Below, in pieces: positions 12,415 through 24,654 of a DNA stretch of 64,000 bases. The DNA lies in contig KN834822.1 of the NCBI GenBank assembly GCA_000827265.1, positions 13,160 to 77,159 of the forward strand, written 5' to 3'. This DNA comes from Collybiopsis luxurians FD-317 M1 (Eukaryota > Basidiomycota > Agaricomycetes > Agaricales > Omphalotaceae). The stretch's first letter is position 1; each line of letters opens with the position of its first letter. Under the pieces are notes generated by a model, which was not told the DNA's origin, did no database searches, and saw only the letters and a list, made by a program, of their open reading frames with translations. The position numbers were made by a program, and so were the translations under genes.

Positions 12415-13626
12415 GATCTTTTCAGTTACCCTGGATTTAAGTTGTTGTGGGGAAAGACTCTTCTGGAAATCCCCCCTCCAATCTACATGTGGTCTCCAGC
12501 TCCCAAAGGTTCACAGTATGTATTGAAATTTAGGGTGTAGAGGTATCAGTACAGTTGTCTATCATACTTAGATTGCATACCTTCCAAGCATGCATGTGAA
12601 TGTCATGCAAATTGAATACAATTCTTGTGACCTTTTTGATGCGCAACTGAATTTATAACTAGAATGACTGCCATAAAAGATCTTTGAATATAATTAGGAA
12701 ATGCCATAATGACATTGAATTGATTCTATGTAAGGTGATGTGGGGACAGCTCAGGGCAGCCCAGGGCAGCCTAGGGAACTCAGGATTCAGCACAATCCCT
12801 GGAAACCCTGGCTGCTCCAAGTACCAGAGGTACTTCTGGCCACAAGGGATGGAAGCTTTATCCCGGGTGACCCCAGACCTTTCTTCAGCTCCCTTGGCTA
12901 GGGGTGCTTTTTGTGATGTTGCTGCTAGTCCTTGCAATGTGTAATGAAATGCATAATAACTCAATGTTCCACTGCTGGATAGTCCAGCCTAATTGGATAT
13001 ACCATATTGGATTATCCATGTATTTGAGGCTTGGGATATCCCAGGGATTTGAGGCCTCTTAGGATAAACATATTTAGGTCACATTTTCCCTAGTCTGGTT
13101 GTTTGATGTAGGTGACTGAGGTGCACATTTTCTACAAGTCAAGTCTATTGTTTAAGCTAGCTAGACCCACTGAGAAGCTAGTAGTTTGAGCTACCATTTT
13201 TCTACCAACAATTTATAGTCCTTGCTAGCTAGACCCACTGAGCAGTTAGTAGTTTAGGCACACATTTTTACCACTGCCAAGTTATTGAAGCACTGACACT
13301 TCCACTGTACACCTCTTTGGAGCTTCATGAACTCATAGTCCTAGTTAGTGCCTTGCATCTTTACAATACTGCCTCTAACACACCTGTACCTGACACTGCA
13401 TTTCAGCAAAAACCTCCGACAAGTCCAACAACAACACCTCTTGGGTTGACACTCATACAACACCCAAAACAGGACCTGAAAAAACTGCCTATCAAAAAGT
13501 GCAGTACTCTGTCTGGTGCAAGTATAGTATTGGGAATTTCAACATCATCGAGACTGCACAAAATGGACTGTTGGATTAAGTTAAGGCCAAATTTAATATT
13601 AGGTGTAAGACGGACACTGCTGGGTG
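12415..13626. other. No gene recognised
   Basis: CpG-poor. Contains a GGGCAGCC-rich patch (12741-12900) resembling the repeats around the gap, and a repeated CTAGCTAGACCCACTGAG motif (about 13,155 and 13,222). The ORF at 13317-13814 runs into a MITE and looks fortuitous. Confidence 0.5.
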
Positions 13627-13985
13627 TAGGGATGTGCAGGGTAGGGTCAGGTAGGGTCAGGCAGGGTCAGGTTAGGTCAAATTTGGGTCAGCAAATGCCT
13701 GAACTCAGGGGTCAGGTCAGGGTCAGGGTCAAAGCTGGAGTCAACCCAGCTTGGAGCCTGCAGAGGCCATCCAAGCAGTTTGGGAGCCTAATAGAAACAC
13801 TTCATTGTAGCTAGTACAGAAAACAACATTGACCTTGTGGAAGATAGTATAAGCCCTACAGCTATGTTTCCTGTTGACCTGCAAAGGGTCAAGGATCAGT
13901 AAAATTTTGACCCAGAAGTGGGTTGGGTCGTGTTCGGGTTGACCCAGGTGGGTCATGGGTCAGCAACCCAACATGCCCATCCCTA
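13627..13985. mobile_element. hAT-like MITE (359 bp)
   Basis: Ends TAGGGATGTGCA and, reversed, TAGGGATGGGCA. The flanking 8-mers GCTGGGTG and GCTGAGCG agree at 6 of 8, both differences being transitions, as in a decayed 8 bp hAT target duplication. The interior is GGGTCAGG and GGGTCGGGT repeats in inverted arrangement. No coding capacity. Confidence 0.75.
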
Positions 13986-15652
13986 GCTGAGCGCCTGGCC
14001 TGGAGCAATTTCGCTAAGAGTTGATTGCTTGTCATTTTTTCATTAACCAGATAGCCACAGCTGGAAGAACTTGCGTAAATTGAGCCCTTGCTTCTCAGTC
14101 GTAATGTGCAAGTCAGTAGTTGGAGCGAAAGCCGTCGAGACTCGATGTTTACGGGTGTATATATATATACATCCGACATGTGTTGTACACATGATGATGG
14201 GAGCTGCCCAGTCGCTGTACAATTTCCGCAGTCTGGGCCCCCCAGCGAAAGTTAAAATAGAAACTGAATAACGACTCTCGACCCCAGCACGAGGCCGAAG
14301 GTCAGAAGCTGTACCAGTAAAAACCACAGTGTGTGTAAGGAAATATTATGGGAAATTTGAAAGAAGATGACTACATCGATCACGGTCATTAGGAAAAATC
14401 CGGGGAAATCTAATTAGTAGTATGTCGTTTGAATTTTAGATGCTGCATGTAATTTGCGTACTAGGACCTAAGATTATGAAGGATGATCGATATTACTTCA
14501 AACTGTCAGTAGCTGACCGTCAATTGACACCTTTACATACCCAGCCAGAAGTCTGGCTATCTCGTGTCACACCAAATACTCGTTGTATCGCGGTAGTTCT
14601 GATGTTCCGCACATCTGTGCCAGCGAATATTTGGCTCAAGCCGCAAGAATCAAGCAGCACACTAGTAGGAAAAACGAGAAAAGCTGGGAACCAGACCATC
14701 GGCTCCCAATCACCCAACTGGACTTTCAGGATCGAGATGAATGGCCCTTGGGGGCGTGTTCGGTAACTTAAGCTTTCAGAGAATTAATCGGTCCGTATAT
14801 ACGATGTCGATGAACTCAAGCAACAGAGTTACCATCGATTTACTCAGGGAATGCGGAAGAAATAGAAAAACCCAATCTAAACGGCATCAGTATACCAGAG
14901 TATCCCTGATTAGACCTAGATCTTTTCATTTACATTGATACGACTTTTGTGCTGGTACTCGATAGTTTACATGAATGTGGGGGGAATTCTGCTGTCTGGA
15001 GGTAAATCATGAAACCTCAAAGTTGAATATCAAACGGTCAGGCCAGCTTATATCCTCCTCCGATCATATTGCCGGCTCTGACATTTCTAGGCGCGCAGCT
15101 AGAACGGAATTAGAAACAATGGGACAGGAAAATTTGCGATCTGATGACTCCTTTCTTGTGTTTAGGATTCGACCAGAATAATTGAAGTATTACTACGTAT
15201 ATCTGGAGAGGAAGTTATCTCTAATTGTAAGAAAACACGCGTTAACGACACTGGGAGAAAGAGTAAGCGAGAAAGCGCTGAAAATGACGACAAGCGCCCA
15301 TTGCTTCCCTCTTTTCAATGCTTTCTTTGTGACTTACCTGGTCCCCCTTGCCTTCGCTTGTGACAGAATCTTCCAGTTTGGATCCAGCCAGGCGCTCCGA
15401 AAGCCTAAAAACACGTAAATCGGCTCTCTGCACTGGCATGCGGAATTGGCGTGGAGTTTGCACGGTCATTTTTCATTCGTCCGTCCATGAAAGCTGGGCT
15501 GTTCCTCGTCCCAATATTGAGCTATGGCAGAACCTCCGTACGTCTGATATTCTACTACAAAGCTAACACATTATACATCCACCCGCTCCATTAGCAATCT
15601 CTCAGGCAGCGCCTATGACTTTGGTCTCTTGGGCAGTATTTTCACCTTCTTC
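13986..15652. other. CpG-rich spacer upstream of the tail-anchored gene
   Basis: CG dinucleotides become common immediately right of the MITE. There is a short (TA)n run near 14,158. ORFs are short, overlap on both strands and lack domains. No gene supported. Confidence 0.5.
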
Positions 15653-17269
15653 ATGGGGTCTAAAACGCGGCAGGACTGGGAAAATACGGACTCGGACTCT
15701 TTAGACGAGGTAGAGCTGTACGTGCGGCTTATGCTCTCCACCAAAAACGGGTATCCCTTGTGGCAACCTCGACCAGACGATAACTTGCCGGAGGAATACA
15801 AGCGCGAGGGGGTTCGAGTAGGCGACGTGTTGACGCTAAACGGTTTCGGAGGCTTCAGTTTCCTCTTCAATGTCTGTCTTGCCCCTGAACATCCGGTCAA
15901 TGCAGGGAGGGTGCCCCCAGATTTCAAGCCACTCGGCGGTTTAGACGATTCGCAACGGCTGGTTTATCGACAGCAGTATGAGCCCGAATCACATATTGCT
16001 AGTAATCAGTCTCACATCCACAAAACCCAAATATCCTACGATCTCGGGCCCCCTCAAGCGTCGTAAGTCGACTTTCCATTCCCGAACCATTCTCGTACCC
16101 TAACTTATTCCGGTTTCATCCATCCAGAACTACCTCGGGCTTCTCTTTTAGCGCCACAACTCCCAAAGGCGCATTGCTTATTCTACCAGACGGAGGAAAG
16201 CGGGAAGATCATGTTCAGTACCATAGCTTTGCTGTGTATGCTGCGGACTGTGCTGCGTCCTGGTACGCCTTCGCAGATCAACTGGGCTTCGGGCTCCCCA
16301 ACGACGCCATCTACCTTGTCACTGGAACCGATAAAGCCCGTTCGTGGGCTGTAGCTTCTTACAGTGACGGCGGTCAGGACAGAGCCGAGCCTATAGTCCT
16401 GGACTTCGTTCGTAAACCAACTCCAACTGCTGATACGCAACAGTCAGGAACGACGCCGAGGTATTTTTTTCCAAGAATAGACTACGCCTCAGCCAAAAGT
16501 GATCAAGTCGAAAATCAATGCGGTGCTGTGTTTCTGCGCGGCTTTAAAATCGCACTCCGTCCAGACCATCAAGAGCGCTTTACTATTGCCCCTGTACGTC
16601 GAGTTATAAATATATCTTCCATACTTAACTCAATCAATGCGTTAGGTGTATCATCCCTCAGATGCAATAAATCGTTGGATTCTGGAAAATGTGCAGTATA
16701 CTCTCTTTTTATAAAGGTTGTCCCTGATTAAACTTGATACAGAACAGCGATGTTGACGTTGCCATGACGCACGACAACGATTGGGCGTCCCTGATTCGAG
16801 AAGTACATATTAATACCCTCTACGTAATGACCGGATAGTTGACTTCGCTTTTTCAAGGATGAAATCGAAATACCTGACGACCAAGAATTGATTCGTCGCA
16901 TTAGCTGTACGAAAGATCGTAAGCTTGTCAAATCCCGTAGCAATAATGGTACGTAGCGTTTTGGGGTGTAGACAGCTTCAAACTTACGCCTACCTCTAGG
17001 GAAAATTTTCGCTTGGTTCGTTGACCCTCAAAAAGAGCAATCCGCTCTGCTTCAGTCTCAGATTCCTTCTAGTACGTCAAAGTTCCCTGTTTCGTCTTTC
17101 AACCGTACTAACTTCACCGATGATGGTTTTAGGTAAATTACATTCTCGGTATGTTTCGGTTGAACACCCTCTCGAGCTGTTCTAAATTTCCTCTAGCAGT
17201 ATCCTTGTGTCTGCGCTATTCGTGACTCTTCTTTCCGCGCTCATTTACTACTTTTATCCCAGGTCGTAG
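15653..17269 (+). CDS. Tail-anchored protein, agaricomycete family of unknown function
   Basis: Eight exons: 15653-16062, 16128-16593, 16646-16690, 16743-16802, 16858-16948, 17000-17071, 17133-17148, 17197-17269. They total 1233 nt and close in frame (410 residues); all introns are GT-AG, 48-65 nt. The protein shares blocks with the genes at 26,891 and 62,848: GYPLW, EEYKREGVRVGDV, GGF.FLFN, NAGRVPPDF, LILPDGGKR, YLVTG.DKARSWA and THDNDWASL. The last exon codes about 20 hydrophobic residues ending YYFYPRS, a probable C-terminal membrane anchor. It lacks the N-terminal FFPQAQ segment of its paralogs. I chose ATG 15653 because the ORF upstream of it has no ATG. Function unknown; membrane insertion is inferred. 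Confidence 0.85.
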
Positions 17270-17636
17270 TGATCAAAAAAATGAACTTGTTTCTTGCCTG
17301 CGTATATTAGACTTTGCTTGGAATGATACAGATATAGAGTATACCAGGTATCGAGATCATGGCCCCGATTTTTTGTTCAATGTTAATTTTGATCGTCAAT
17401 CATGCAATAAGTTGAGATGTTCTCCTATGTGCAGTGTAAAATAAAATAAGCCTGGATTAATTGACGAAATGCTTTACGCAACTCAGACACCGCTTTATAT
17501 CCAATTACGGAATTTATCCGCGGTCAGAAGAGACGAAGAGAAGTCAAAGAAGCTCTGGGTGGGAATACTCATGCACGCCACAATTTTGAATTCTTCTTTT
17601 CTTCCCACTTCGAGTCCAATCTTCAGCGCACAAATT
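17270..17636. other. Intergenic, no feature seen
   Basis: 3' flank of the tail-anchored gene and 5' flank of the next plus-strand gene. No clear TATA box. Confidence 0.5.
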
Positions 17637-18662
17637 ATGCCTTCCCAAAAAATCCAGCTATATGCCGAACACCCTACTTATTCTCGACCTCTGCCTTCTA
17701 ACTTTAGTGCCAAGTCAGATATCGCCAAAGCCCTTTTCGGCCTCCGCCTTACACTTGAAGAGGAACGCCGTTCAAATTTTTTGAAGAGGTTCATGACTTG
17801 CCAGGTTCCAATGCAAGGCGATAATGTGAAACATTCCACCACCATCAACTTGGGGAATAAGAATCATGAAGATTTTGCACAGCTCAAAGTTTCTGTAAGT
17901 TCGCTACACTGTCGTTGGTGATCAGCCCTGACTGACCGATATCAAAAACAGCGTTGTGGGCGATATAACTGCGGTACTCCATCAAAATTTGTAACCCTGC
18001 AAGCGTCGGAGGCCGACAGGATTGTGTTATTCGAGCGGTTGGTCAACTGGTTGATAATGGTCAAGGCGAAAGCATCACTGTTGGAACGAATTAAAAAAAT
18101 GGCTGATAAAATCATGGGAGTCGAATGCCGGTCGGTCATTGGCAATATCGAGAAAGCTCTCGCGTCTCGACCGAAACCTGACACCACACCTCGTAAACGT
18201 CGTAGCCCTCAGTCATCTCCACCATCCACCCCCACCAGCCGCGTTCGAGACGATCGGATGATTCATTCTTCCCCCGCAAAAACCTCAAAGCGCAGACTGG
18301 ATATTGACGTTGACTCTAACGAGACACCATCTTCGAAACGGGTAGCCGTCGCCAATCATTCCGACGACGAGGTCATCTTTGTGGGCCCGGTCATTGCGTT
18401 TCCCAGCAAGGGCAAAGGGAAGGCCGTTGATAAGCAGGATGATGCAGATCTTATCCTTATTGAGACCCCAGTTTCTCGTATTCGCAAGGAGAAGAGCGGG
18501 GTAAATTTCACGAAGGATGCGATCTGGATTTCGTCCGACGAGGAGAGTTCCTCCATGGCCAAACTTCCTGTTACGCGACCCGTGTCTCAACGGGGGATCA
18601 AAACCCTCCCTAGGCCATTTCCAGTCCGCTTGAATTCGCCTTCTCCCTTTGCTATTCCATAA
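17637..18662 (+). CDS. Hypothetical, probably nuclear, Ser/Pro-rich protein
   Basis: Two exons, 17637-17894 and 17952-18662, joined by a 57 nt GT-AG intron in phase 0; 322 residues. The first ~160 residues look globular, with a helical LFERLVNWLIMVKAKASLLE stretch and Cys pairs (CGRYNC) just after the intron. The rest is low-complexity Ser/Pro/Lys with a basic PRKRRS patch. Three acidic-hydrophobic motifs (DDEVIFVG, ADLILIET, AIWISSDEE) resemble SUMO-interaction motifs. ATG 17637 was chosen because the longer ORF upstream lacks coding character. No known family recognised; nuclear location is inferred. Confidence 0.7.
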
Positions 18663-20216
18663 TGTCTGCTCTTCAGCGGTAATTCTGTTCTTGACCTCAC
18701 GGTGTTGTGGGTCTTTCTTTGTCCAACTACGAGCAAGTAATAATTTTTTAAGTCAGTAGAAGAATCTAATACTTCGGTCTTGCGCTTCTTGCATTGTGTC
18801 CGTCATTTATTTACGCTCAAAATCCTCCTGGTACGGCATAGAATCAAACAGCCACATATTTATTCACTACAAACTGTAAGCAAATCGGTGAAGGGAGCAA
18901 TGAGATACACACCACAGGTCAATTCGCAGACGGAGAAACGGTCTTTGTTTGAGGAAGCCATAACTTTGCGACGATTCGGAGACAGAGGGCTTTGAGGTTG
19001 GAGAGAAATTGAGAGAGATAATCGACGAGAAGATTTATGGGTTTCCTCTGAGAAGCGTTCACAGTTCACCGCTGGTCGAACTTGGGAGAACTAGACCGAG
19101 CCTGAATCCCAACAGCGGCCCGTGTCTTTCCGCTAGCGCTGAGCATCATTAGCGCTCGATATTCGTCTTACTCTTCCCGACACTCAGGAGTTTCCTGCTT
19201 GAAAGGCTGACCAGAGCTGATCCGTTTGGCCGTGAATCGAACTTGGGCTGCTACAAATCTATTATACACCGCCAGAAGGGGCAGGTGAAGCCTTGAAGGT
19301 GCGTTGTCATATTTGTTCATTTGACGCGGGCAATACCATCTGTTTCATAGGCTATCTTCTTTGCGAAGCATCATATGCTACATGTGCTCATCATGCATGA
19401 CCTACCTTCACGCCATTCATTAACAATCCTATGGCATAGCAACCTGCGCTATGAACTGCCATTTGCACCGTTGGTATCAATGGCAAAATCTGCTGGAGGA
19501 GCAAACCTATGGTTTATGCTATACTTCCCGTCATTGTCGACAGGTTGATTTGATATCGGGAGATCCGTAGTGTTAGAACAGAGGTAAGTGTCCATGAACG
19601 GAACTGCATCTGTGACCCAGTTTGCAACAGAAGCCTACGCACGTCTACACAGACAGTGGAGCATAATGCCGTCAACCTACAAACCTTCCGAGTTAGTCGG
19701 TTGTTCCATCTCGAAAGTGAAACTGAGCCGTTTGGATTCGGAGTCTGCTAAGACCCCTTTGGACTTTGCTTTACGTCTCCGCACTTCCTCTCAATGTATG
19801 CCACCGGCATATGGGGAAGGTCGAGGCTGTCCACTCTATTCATTGCCACACTTCAATACACTTCAATACATAGTGAATCGCCCTTTGGTCTTTTCTCAGT
19901 ACAACACGATGGTACAGCAGTAGTCTGATCGAGGTCAAGATGGCTCATCACTTTCGGGAGGCAAGTTCGTGGTTTACTGTTGATACTGAACACATTCTAT
20001 CATCTCATGTCATTTTCCAGTTTATTTTGTTGTCTCTCGCCGTTTCCTTTTGCAGTTTGCACTTCCCGAATTGACCGGTAATGCCTGTACACAAAGTGTA
20101 GTATATGTGCTACGAAACTCCTTTGGACACTGCATTTCTATTCCCGGCTATATCTCCGTTGCGCTAGCTTCGGGATCTCACTCCCGCTATGGGACAATGT
20201 ATGGTGTTCGTTTTCC
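18663..20216. other. Long intergenic region, no gene supported
   Basis: Several ORFs under 112 codons on both strands, none with a domain or splice partners. Probably includes upstream control DNA of the chitinase gene. Confidence 0.5.
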
Positions 20217-20224
20217 TATAAAAG
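20217..20224 (+). promoter_or_regulatory. TATA box of the chitinase gene
   Basis: TATAAAAG lies 196 bp before the start codon. A CT-rich tract (about 20,320-20,400) lies between it and the ATG, common in strongly expressed fungal genes. Confidence 0.6.
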
Positions 20225-20412
20225 CAGACTAATCTCTGTCCTACGATTCCTCATCGAGTGTGGCTGGTTTCACCTCTCGAATCCGCAAGTAACTAACTCC
20301 TTGGCTGGTCCAATTTACGACTCAACTATCTATTCTATTCTACCTATCTTACTCGTTCACGTTTCCCTCTAATTTCCTCTTCCTTTTCCAAATTCTTTTG
20401 TTCATCCTCATC

Positions 20413-21845
20413 ATGCGCGGATCCAGTGTATTCCTAACCGCAGGCGTATTAGCCATGACTTTCTCTTCTTCTGTAATGAATTGTGGCGTTTGGGCGGCTC
20501 CAGCTTACCCCCGTGCGGCAGCCAAGGCACCCGCAGCAGGCGGAACACAGGCTGCCCCACATTTTGTTGTATATACAGATAAGGTTAGTTTATCCTTTTC
20601 TTTTCGGGGATTGATTTAGAACTCCATGGGCTCATTGGGTGCCCTTTTCTTTCCATTACTATAGGGTTCGGAACCTGCACCTGATGCGTCCAAGATTTCG
20701 GTAAGTAATCTTCCTCGAGAGCGGTTGGATTGAGGATACTGAGACGGTCATCGAATGTGTAGGGCTTCAACACGGTGTAAGTACTCCCCTCTCAACCATC
20801 GTCTCTCCTTCATCCATCTCACACACCCCTTCTCAGCGCAATGTCATTCCTCTTAACCACCGGCGCCGCCGACCAAGCCAAAGCCTGGGAAACCCTTCCT
20901 GCGGCTCAAAAATCCAGCACCAAAGCCGCGTACCAAAAGGCCGGGATCAAACTGATCGTTTCTGCTTTTGGTTCGACGGATTTGCCTACGAGCAAGGATC
21001 CCAAGGCGACGGCAGGGACGATGGCGAAGTGGGTCAAGGATAATAATGTTGATGGGATTGGTGAGTTTTTTGTGTTCTTCCCTCCATCGGTCGTGGATGA
21101 ACTGGAATATAACCTCCTTTCTTTATATTGTGTTTAGACGTCGACTATGAAGACTTGGACGCTATGAACGCCCAGGATGGGAAGGCTGAGCAGTGGTTGA
21201 TTGATTTCACGAATGCGTTGAGAGCAGAGCTGCCTCAGAACCAATACATCCTAACACATGCTCGTAAGTTTTCAGTAAGATCCTTTTCCGAAGTCGGACT
21301 TGTATTTATGTATGTGCATAGCTCTCGCACCATGGTTTAGCGGATCTCACTACAAGACCGGTGCATATACCAAAGTTGACAAGGAAGTCGGGAGCAAGAT
21401 TGATTGGTATAATCTTCAATACTACAACCGTATGTTTTACTTTTTTACAATGTTGCTCGTACGCTCAATCTAACTCTCCAACAGAGGGAACCGAATACAC
21501 CACCTGCGCCGGCCTCATCACCTCGTCCCCAGGATACCCTGGATCGGCCGTGATGGAGATTATCAAGGGCGGAGTATCGGCTGACAAGGTTGTCATTGGC
21601 AAGCCCGGTGGACAGGCCGATGCGACGACTGGGTATATGGCTCCTGCTGATTTGGCCAAGTGTGTTGAGCAGGCCAAGGGACAGAAGTGGAGTAAGTATT
21701 TGGGATTCTCTCGAACACGCTGGATCTGAGATTGACTGATGTTTTTTCTTCTCTTCTTTCTCCAGATGGAGGAATCATGAGCTGGGAGTACCCCGAAGCT
21801 GACAGCGCTTGGATCAAGGCTGCTAAGGGATCCGCTTTCAATTAA
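20413..21845 (+). CDS. Secreted chitinase, glycoside hydrolase family 18
   Basis: Eight exons: 20413-20583, 20665-20700, 20763-20776, 20837-21060, 21138-21263, 21322-21429, 21485-21691, 21766-21845. They close in frame at 966 nt, 321 residues. The N-terminus is a hydrophobic signal peptide (MRGSSVFLTAGVLAMTF). The GH18 signature DGIDVDYE spans residues 146-153, split by an intron inside the third Asp codon; Glu153 is the expected catalytic acid. Later IDWYNLQYYN and GIMSWEYP are further GH18 barrel motifs. GH18 enzymes cut beta-1,4 GlcNAc links in chitin. No chitin-binding module is visible, so a compact secreted enzyme for wall turnover or fungal/insect chitin is likely. A TATA box and pyrimidine-rich leader precede it. 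Confidence 0.93.
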
Positions 21846-22100
21846 GAGTGAATGGGAATACCAGGGTGGGGATGGTGAACATCATACTGCCGTAGATAGT
21901 ACATGCCATAATGGTACGAATGGGTAATAGAGTCAAGGCAATGAGTCAGACGTTAGCGAAATAAAAGTTTGCTTGTGTTGTAATTTACAAAAGAGCAAAA
22001 AGTGGACAGCGGCCTGAGTTGCTTTCGCTCGATGATTGAAATCACATTCACATAGCACTAGTGCACTCTACCGAACAAAAACAGAGGAAATTGTATATTA

Positions 22101-22196
22101 CTGCCCCAGAGAGGCTCGAACTCTCGACCTTCCGATGTATGTTATTCACCATGGAGTATAACAGTCGGACGCTGTAACCAACTCAGCCATGGGGCA
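22101..22196 (-). tRNA. tRNA-Asn (GTT) with a 22 nt intron
   Basis: On the minus strand a cloverleaf starts TGCCCCATGGCTGAG. It has a D stem GCTG/CAGC, anticodon stem TCCGA/TCGGA, loop CTGTTAA (anticodon GTT), T arm GAGAG TTCGAGC CTCTC and acceptor TGGGGCA, discriminator G. A 22 nt intron sits one base after the anticodon, the usual place for nuclear tRNA introns. The mature length is 74 nt. Confidence 0.95.
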
Positions 22197-22271
22197 TATA
22201 GTTCACCACGTTTATCGTAATTTCTCATCCTTTCTGTACTGTACATTCGTTTTTCAGATTGCCTTTGCCAT

Positions 22272-23111
22272 TCACTCCCTCGACGTAATGCGCCCCGCTA
22301 CAACGCGATCAACGGCCGCACCAATAGACTCCGAGCCCTCAAGTAGATCAATCCACAACGCCCCGCCATCCTCCTTCTCCAACAGCTCCACAGCAACCCC
22401 CGCAACATCCTCCCTCGAGATCTTCCCAGCGACTTTCGACCTCCCCAAATCCACCTTACCCGTCCCAGGCTCATCCGAAAGCGTCCCAGGCCTCAAATTG
22501 ATATCGACCCACTTCTCCTTACGTGCACCACTCTCGATGGCTTTTCGACTTTCGTCATAGAGAAATTCATCGGCGGCTAGTTTGGCTTCACAGTAGGCTG
22601 CGAGGGCTTTCCATCCGCGCTCATATGTAGTGCGATCGGCGTCGTCCCAGTAGGAAGCGGGGGATTGACGAGAGATACTAGCTGAAACCATGAGGAATTT
22701 CTTGACGGATGGAGAGGCGAGGGCTGCGGTGATGAATCGTTTGGCAGCTACTTCATCGACGAGTTTGGTACGTTCTGGAGCACCCTTACCCCCAGCGCCT
22801 AGAGTACATTACACAATGTCATGTATCCCATGCCATAACGGAAAATCCAGAAACATAGAAGACGCACCAGCAGACCAAATAACCCAATCAACGCCCTTCA
22901 TCAAATCCTTCGCTCCCTCCAAATCCGTTTCCTCAATCGACGTTACGACCGGGTTGATCAACGACGGATTCTGCGGATACAAATCTTGTATCTCTTTCGC
23001 ATGGTCCGGATTACGAATAATAGAAGTGATTTTGTGACTATGAGATGCGAGGATTCTGGTCATATGGAGAGCGATTTTGCCGTGGCCGCCTAGAAGGAGG
23101 ACTTGGACCAT
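22272..23111 (-). CDS. NAD(P)-binding reductase/epimerase-like protein
   Basis: Two exons on the minus strand, 23111-22868 and 22798-22272, with a 69 nt GT-AG intron (22799-22867). They close in frame at 771 nt, 256 residues. The N-terminus VQVLLLGGHGKIALHMTRIL is a Rossmann beta-alpha-beta with the glycine-rich GGHGKIA dinucleotide loop. DLEGAKDLMKGVDWVIWSAG and later the YCEAKLAADEFL helix follow the atypical short-chain reductase pattern (NAD(P)H-binding, NmrA/HSCARG-like group). The C-terminal LRPGTLSDEPGTGKV fits that fold. The substrate cannot be read from sequence. It lies between two tRNA-Asn genes. Confidence 0.85.
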
Positions 23112-23932
23112 TGTTGAAAAAAACTGGCTTTAGCTGTGATGTTGGAGATGATGGGGGTTCGGGTTTGAGAGTGAGGGAAGCTTCTTATGCAATTCGTACC
23201 GTCCGGCCCACAGAGATGATCTTGTTCGGCTCCAGGACAAATACTCCACTTCCGCACCCTCCATCGCTTTCCGCCGGATCGTTCATTAGGCATAAGCTGC
23301 TAGTTAATAACGTACCCAGAGTCGATACTTTCGCAGAAAATCCTTTTGTTTGAGCGCAGTTCTGGACTGTTCGCTCTCAAACTTTTTCGGTACACCAAAT
23401 TAAAACTAATATGACGATTATCGAGCTTGAAAATAATCAGGGAATTCTTCAAGTGTTCAAACGGTATGTTTTTCCCTTTATCAGTGCCGGGAAGCATCAA
23501 AAATGCTCGATTTATCTCAGGTTTTGGACATTGTGTTCTTTATGTCATTTTAAAGCATTTGAGTACTATCCGTGGATTTAAAACGATGCGGATTTCTCTC
23601 AAACGAATGAGGATGGTGAAAACAGTCTTTTCCCATGGGCTTCGGAAAGTACCGGTCCGAGTATCAACTCTCGCCATTTTAACGTCCTTTCTCGGGAGAC
23701 AGCTGGCACAATATTGAGGGCTCTGAAAATCCTTAAATTTGGTCAATTCAAAGCTTAACATTCATATTTAATATCTCTCAAGTTTAAGCAGAGTCAACAA
23801 AAAATTGCAAAAGCCTTCCTATATCGACATTTTTGTTATCAACTCTGGTACATAGATAGTAATGCTTATACTTCACGGGGTAAAAAACCACGACATTAAC
23901 TGAAAAATGCCAGCAATTATGAGCAACCGGCA
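23112..23932. other. Intergenic, no gene recognised
   Basis: Upstream of the minus-strand reductase. Short ORFs only and no terminal repeats seen. Confidence 0.5.
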
Positions 23933-24028
23933 CTGCCCCAGAGAGGCTCGAACTCTCGACCTTCCGATGTAAGCTATTCCACCTGGAGTATAACAGTCGG
24001 ACGCTGTAACCAACTCAGCCATGGGGCA
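23933..24028 (-). tRNA. tRNA-Asn (GTT), second copy, with a 22 nt intron
   Basis: Identical mature sequence to the gene at 22,101-22,196 by eye, with a diverged 22 nt intron after the anticodon. The flanks are unrelated, so it is an old or retro-placed duplicate rather than a local tandem copy. Confidence 0.95.
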
Positions 24029-24428
24029 CCGGTATTTTATTCTTAATTTTTTGTAGAGATTTTTTCGGGATGCGGCATTCTGAATTCTCTCAGGGCAGGT
24101 CCGGAATGACATCTCCTCGACTACGATACGTGAGAGGAGCATTATTCCAACGTCTCTCAAAGACCTTTACATCATGACTTCGGGGGTGGAATGGGATAAG
24201 CCGTGACTGATCAGCGATCCACTGACTGCCTGGTTAAACGGCGCAGGATGACAGGAGCTGAGAAGACATAGGGCTTATTTTAGCTTCATCTTGATACAGA
24301 AAGAGTATAGGCTAGTTACGCCCTTGCTACAGAAAAACTAAGGATCATCATTTTACCTGACTGCCGAAAAAGTTTGCGGAAGGAAGTTGGGTACTTAGAT
24401 ATCCTCACTATGGTCCTTTTTTGTTGCT

Positions 24429-24654
24429 CACACAAATGCACTAACCTAGGAGGATGTGTACTGGTAACCGCGTCGCTAAGTTACTTTCCAACATCCATAG
24501 CTGCTAGGGGCATCGCCGGTACTATTAGACCTGTATATGATTCTCACTTTCGTCGATCACACAGATGCACCAACCTAGGAGGATGCGTACCGGTAACCGC
24601 GCGAGCTAAGTTACTTTCCAGTATCCATAGCTGCTAGGGGGCATTGCCGGTACA
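24429..24654. repeat. Two ~100 bp direct repeats, period 129 bp
   Basis: CACACAAATGCACTAACC...GCTGCTAGGGGCAT at 24429-24527 recurs as CACACAGATGCACCAACC...GCTGCTAGGGGGCAT at 24558-24654. Both hold CTAGGAGGATG and CTGCTAGGGG motifs. No coding frame is conserved. Confidence 0.85.

Noticed and set aside
13317..13814. 165-codon ORF with VRVRVKAG-like repeats
   Set aside because: Its second half is the GGGTCAGG repeat of a MITE, so the open frame is a by-product of the repeat.
15615..15652. ATG at 15615 as start of the tail-anchored gene
   Set aside because: It is in a different frame from the conserved domain, and no splice pair joins them without loss. ATG 15653 is in frame.
22101..24028. The paired tRNA genes as ends of a mobile element carrying the reductase gene
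   Set aside because: They lie in the same orientation with unrelated flanks and no duplications, so nothing supports an element.
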